This document shows positions 60,135-64,000 of a DNA stretch of 64,000 nt, one piece after another (position 1 is the stretch's first letter; each line of letters opens with the position of its first letter). The notes below the pieces were generated by a model. That model made no database searches, was not told where the DNA came from, and saw only the letters and a list, made by a program, of their open reading frames with translations. This DNA is from Epiperipatus broadwayi (lineage: Eukaryota; Onychophora; Udeonychophora; Euonychophora; Peripatidae), in the NCBI GenBank assembly GCA_028023455.1, contig JAQFVV010000023.1:620001-684000 (forward strand). Direction: 5' to 3'. Position numbers and translations under genes: made by a program.

Positions 60135-61870
60135 ATTGAAATCCAAAGTTTGCTGTAGATGAGTTATGATTACCTTCATAAAAAATTTGTATAAAACTGA
60201 TAAAAGACTGATAGGTCTATAATTTCTAATCCCTCCAAATACCTGATACATGTTTATCATTTAGACATTTGGTATATAACTGCCAAAAAAAATTTTTATT
60301 TCTTCACCTACTTCTTTTAAGATATCGATTATAATTTCATCATTACCTGGAATTTTTCCCTTCTTCATAAATTTAATTGCAAGTCTCATTTCCCCATTTA
60401 AAATCCTGGACAATTCAGAAAATGTAATAGTTGTATGAGATACTTTTGTTTGGTCTTTATTGCTATGTAATTCATGTTAGAACTCTTGTACACATTTCAT
60501 GATGTCATCTCTCTTTTTAATAATAGTTCCATTTTTTTTTTCTCATTGCAGGTATAAGTTTTCTATCAATACCAAAATGTTATTGTACACTCTTGAGACT
60601 TATGCCCTTATACAGCTTTGCTTGCTAGTTCACAATAATACTTTCTTAAACCATTATCAATTCTTTTTTGCAACATTTTACAAAATTCGAGATATTCAAT
60701 CCTTCTTAATAATATAACATTTTTATATATTTTCAGTCTTTCTTTTCTTTCATAAATTTTCTAGTCTCAGTAAAAATTTTACTGGTCAATGGCTGCTTTT
60801 TTCTACCAGTTATCTTTGTTGCTGTTTTTAAAAATGTATCAGTTATTTTCCTATTGACTTCGTTCAAATCTGAATCATTTTTAAAATCTATTAATATTTT
60901 AAAATGCTTGGCAAATTCTATTTAAATTCACTAGAATGTTTCTAAAGATTAGGAATATCAACTATAAGTATTAGTTTTTCTTAATAATTTTTGTCTCTCT
61001 AGTTTTGTATTAACATGTATATTATATCTCACTAATCGATGATCATTTTCTATGTTGAATTTATTAAGAACATTACAATCTTGAAATAACATATTTTCTG
61101 TTAGTCAAAATATAATCCAATTCTGTTGTACTTTCATGTGAATGCTTCCCTGTCCATTTCCATTTAACATTCGCCCCCCTCCCCCAAAAAAAATTCATAA
61201 TATAAAGTTGTTGTTTTTTCTGCAAACTCCACAGGTTTATGTCCTCTTTTATTTCTATTACCATAATCAAATTTACCTACAGCACTTTCATCTTTCAATT
61301 GTTTACCAATTCTATTATTAAAGTCTCCAACAACAATTTTTAAGATGTTGTTTGGTCTGATCAAAAACCTTTTGTAAATCCATCTAAAAATCCTCTACTT
61401 CATCATCATTATGAGAACTTATTGGGGCACAAACCTAAATTATCTGCATTTGGTATCTGCTATTAAGTTGAGTAACTAATCTTGCCACTCTGTCCAATAC
61501 ACCATCAATCTCCACAATATTGTTTTTCTATTTTTTATTTATAATGAATCCTATCCTACTCCACTTGTACTTCTAATATTTATGCCATTGTAGTACAACA
61601 CATGTCCACTTTTTAAATCAATTGTCTCTTCATCTTTGCTTCTAACTTCACAAAGTCCAATAATGCCCCATTTAATACGAGATAATTCTTCTTCAATATT
61701 CTTGTAATCTTCCTTCACTTGAATGTGACGGCTGTAGTTGTAAGTGTAAATAAAAAGTCGGCATCAAATGGCAGTATGCATTTGCAATCAGAGGATTCTA
61801 GCATTCTTCATCTTCAGCCACCAACCACTGCCTTGGTTGGTAACTTTACAGCCTTTGGGGAATTTGTAAT
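60135..61870 (-). pseudogene. RTE-like LINE copy, minus strand, lacking its 3' part
   Basis: It starts at about 61870 with a segment homologous to the leader of the plus-strand LINE (ggctgtaaagttaccaacca against gactgtaaagtcaccagcca). Endonuclease blocks: VVGDFNNRIGKQL (near 61340), VGKFDYGNRNKRGHKPVEFA and STTELDYILTNRKYV (near 61100). The RT start (inverse of 60440-60150) reads ELSRILNGEMRLAIKFMKKG, then GNDEIIIDIL and YRPISLLSVLY. It ends near 60135, before the catalytic FADD region. Stops and shifts break it. It is the same family as 32.1-34.9 kb. Losing the 3' rather than the 5' side is unusual for target-primed insertion and suggests a later deletion. Confidence 0.75.
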
Positions 61871-61879
61871 TAGAAAAAA

Positions 61880-63060
61880 AAAACTCATCAAAATTAAAAA
61901 GGGTAAGTACACAAGCTTCATTAAACAAAAGCTTAAAATATTTATAGAGTTATTCTAATTTTAGATGCTTATTAATAAAATCAAGCTAATCATTTATTGG
62001 ATGAAAATAAGTTATTGACATTAAACAAAGAAATATTATGTACATCACATAGTAAATCTTAAGATATAAAAAATGCACAGAGTCTAAATTATACATGAAA
62101 AAATCGATGAATAGTAGCTTTAATGGTATGTGTGTGTATTCATTCATAGATAAACAATGAAAATATTTATAATTACATAAGAAATTCATAATTAAATATG
62201 TAATAGCATATGTTTCAATTTAAAATTAATAACAATGTGGATGAAGATAGATTTTAACATTAAAAGACAAAATTGGCCAATTAAAAATAAAATATTTAAG
62301 TAAATAATCAATCAAAACAAGGTTGATTATTTATTTATGTATTCGAGACAATATTATGGACAAATAAATTGAATTGGATATTTGACCATTATAGTAAAAT
62401 ATTTAAGTTTAAAATATTTATATCCTGTTTATTTTGTTAATATTAAATATTTTTTGTGTGGTATATTGTATTTTAAAATAAAATATTTAAACCAGGACAT
62501 GGCTAATATTTCAAACTATTTTTTACTTAAGGCAAAAAAAAAAAAAGTTAATTGATAATGGATCCTAAATAAAATAGATATATTTTTAAAGCTTTTTTTA
62601 AAAAAAAAAAAAAAATTAAAATTTATTAGAATTTTTCTAGAAGTTAAATGGTACTGTAGATTAGAGCAAAACTGGGAGATTCAGAAGTTTAATGTTTAGG
62701 ATCATGCCTAATTGTCATTTCCTGTGATCAACCTACTTATGAATAAGAGCACTTATTTTTTATTAATAATTAGAAGATGTCAAGTTGAGTCCAATAGTCT
62801 CTTTCTTTCAATGAAGAAACTTATATCTCCTTTCTTTTATATAATGAGATTTGAGGTAAACATTTTTCCTTAATTTACAATCAATGAAATATGGATCTCA
62901 CAAGAATGAATGATTTTAATAGTTACAGAATGAAATATCAAACAAAAGCTTCTGAAAACCTCCACAGTATGCCAAAAGTAAAAATATTTATTACTATTAG
63001 AAAGAAATTATATAAGGACTGAAAAGATAAAAAATTGCAAAGCAACGAAAGCTTTTTTAT
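61880..63060. other. Intronic AT-rich DNA, nothing recognised
   Basis: Homopolymer-rich. Near 62640-62720 gtagattagagcaaaactggg resembles a tRNA A box, but the B-box side is too weak to call. Confidence 0.4.
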
Positions 63061-63070
63061 AAGTATTTAA

Positions 63071-63162
63071 AGGTCGAAAGGTCAGCGACAGCTGCTTTAC
63101 AAGAAGTTGTCCCCGGTTAGCATTCGCTTCCTGGCTGATGCTATGACACATGAGAAAAAAAA
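63071..63162 (+). repeat. tRNA-derived SINE with very short body, second copy
   Basis: ggtcgaaaggtcagcgacagctgctttacaagaagttgtccccggtta, then attcgcttcctggctgatgctatgacacatgagaaaaaaaa. It aligns along its length with 28759-28850; the 5' acceptor strand is missing. The tail is again TATGACACATG plus A-run. Confidence 0.72.
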
Positions 63163-64000
63163 ATAAAGATTAATTAAGATAATACTGATTACTGAGATTT
63201 TTGTTTTTTATTTTACTTAAAATTTATTTACTGGAGTAAATTTATTCTAATGACCAGGATCAAACATGTGTATGTGTGTGCTGATTTGTTTATGTTTTTC
63301 TATGAGTGAAGGTTATTTGTGATTTATTACAATAAATATTCAATGTAAACTGATATATGCTTCCTCATTAAATATTCCTTAATATATAATATTGTATTGC
63401 TTAAGCTATAGAATTTAAGAAAGATGGTATTAAAGATATGCATGCCAAATTAAGTTATAATTTCCTACTTTAATCAGAGGATGAAATATTTAATTGCAAA
63501 TCATTTCACAAAATAAACTAAATGTAGTGCATGCTTGTAATGTCATTTATTGATTAAAACTCTGAGAATTATTTCTATTATTGATATTTATTAAATTATT
63601 AAAAATCAGTAAAAGATATTTTTAAAAAATATTAACTATGTCATTATGTAATTACAATGCTAAAAGAGATATGAATTTTGAATGAATCTACATTTTGAAG
63701 CGGAATCTGAGATTCAGATTGCGCTTCACAGCCCATCTCAAATATTCCGCTACCAAGCTAAATTCAAACCCTATTCTTGCGTATATATTCCGTTCACTAA
63801 CACATTTTTTTTATCCTTTTGTTTGAGTATTATTAACTAACATACTTATTAACGAAGATATATGCACAAATATCTGAATTTAAACACGCAAAATAAAATT
63901 AACAAATATAGCATTTAAAAAAGGGGATATGTATGCGCAAGAGATAACGGAAGATTAATTATAACAAGCTATAATATCAATATATTATATTTTCTGTATT
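63163..64000. other. Intronic or 5' flanking DNA
   Basis: AT-rich, with one less AT-rich patch at 63695-63790 (gaagcggaatctgagattcagattgcgcttc, which is itself an imperfect inverted repeat: gaagcg...cgcttc). It does not encode the expected XRCC1 N-terminus. Confidence 0.4.

Larger units (their letters stand above)
49084..64000 (-). other. XRCC1: XRCC1 5' intron, at least 14.9 kb; first exon not found
   Basis: Everything right of 49083 should be intron 1 unless the first coding exon (about 17 codons, human MPEIxLxHVVSxSSxD-like) is hidden here. I looked for its inverse (ACNACRTG-like followed by CAT) and did not find a convincing match. Contents are SINEs, a LINE ORF1, a ribozyme element and a LINE copy, listed separately. 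49090-50840, 53500-56940, 57690-59890 and 61870-63060 are AT-rich with no recognised feature. Confidence 0.6.

Noticed and set aside
63695-63790. Less AT-rich patch that might be XRCC1 exon 1 or a promoter
   Set aside because: The minus strand starts MGCEAQSESQ, unlike the MPEIxLxHVVS start expected; no donor at the right place.
1-64000. CRISPR array, operon or prokaryotic regulatory elements
   Set aside because: The sequence is clearly metazoan with spliced exons; no regularly spaced short repeats were seen.

Overview
The window is 64 kb of very AT-rich (roughly a quarter G+C by eye) animal nuclear DNA. It has GT-AG introns, tRNA-derived SINEs, non-LTR and LTR retrotransposons, and DNA-transposon remnants. 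It looks like an invertebrate with large repeat-filled introns; nothing in it lets me name the species. There is no sign of prokaryotic or organelle sequence.

The only host gene I can support is XRCC1, the scaffold protein of single-strand-break and base-excision repair, on the minus strand. Five internal coding exons of 90, 105, 159, 90 and 112 bp lie at 48994-49083, 39212-39316, 27802-27960, 9690-9779 and 590-701. All have clean splice sites and join in frame into 185 residues, matching human XRCC1 from about residue 18 to about 198: the N-terminal DNA polymerase beta-binding domain and the start of the linker. The first coding exon (about 17 codons) lies off the right edge or was not recognised; the rest of the gene lies off the left edge. 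The visible introns are about 9.7, 11.3, 18.0 and 9.0 kb, and the 5' intron exceeds 14.9 kb, so essentially everything else listed is intronic.

Intron contents, left to right: a LINE C-terminal fragment (1-236); a hAT-type MITE with a perfect 8-bp target duplication (3281-3585); a large palindrome (6690-7790) of repeat units carrying hammerhead-ribozyme motifs; two piggyBac remnants (about 8.5 and 15.5 kb); LINE fragments (12.3-14.2 kb); a second ribozyme-bearing inverted element (17.4-17.95 kb); a degenerate Ty3/Gypsy-like LTR retrotransposon on the minus strand with both LTRs (19792-27488); a perfect hairpin (28.1 kb); a compact tRNA-derived SINE (28.75 kb); a near full-length but broken RTE-like LINE (32.1-34.9 kb); a mariner remnant (40.2-40.9 kb); a tandem-repeat cluster (44.7-45.5 kb); a LINE ORF1 with RRM-like and zinc-knuckle regions (52.0-53.5 kb); a third ribozyme-bearing element with a 448-bp tandem period (56.9-57.7 kb); and a minus-strand RTE-like copy (60.1-61.9 kb).

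The most interesting system is the dispersed family with type I hammerhead ribozymes. Hallmarks seen directly are a CUGANGA-type core, a short stem II with CAUAA loop, GAAA, a tiny or palindromic stem III, a GUC or GUU cleavage triplet and matching stem I arms. The motifs sit in units repeating every roughly 390-450 bp, often as inverted pairs. This is the architecture of animal retrozymes or of Penelope-like element LTRs, which is an inference from known families.
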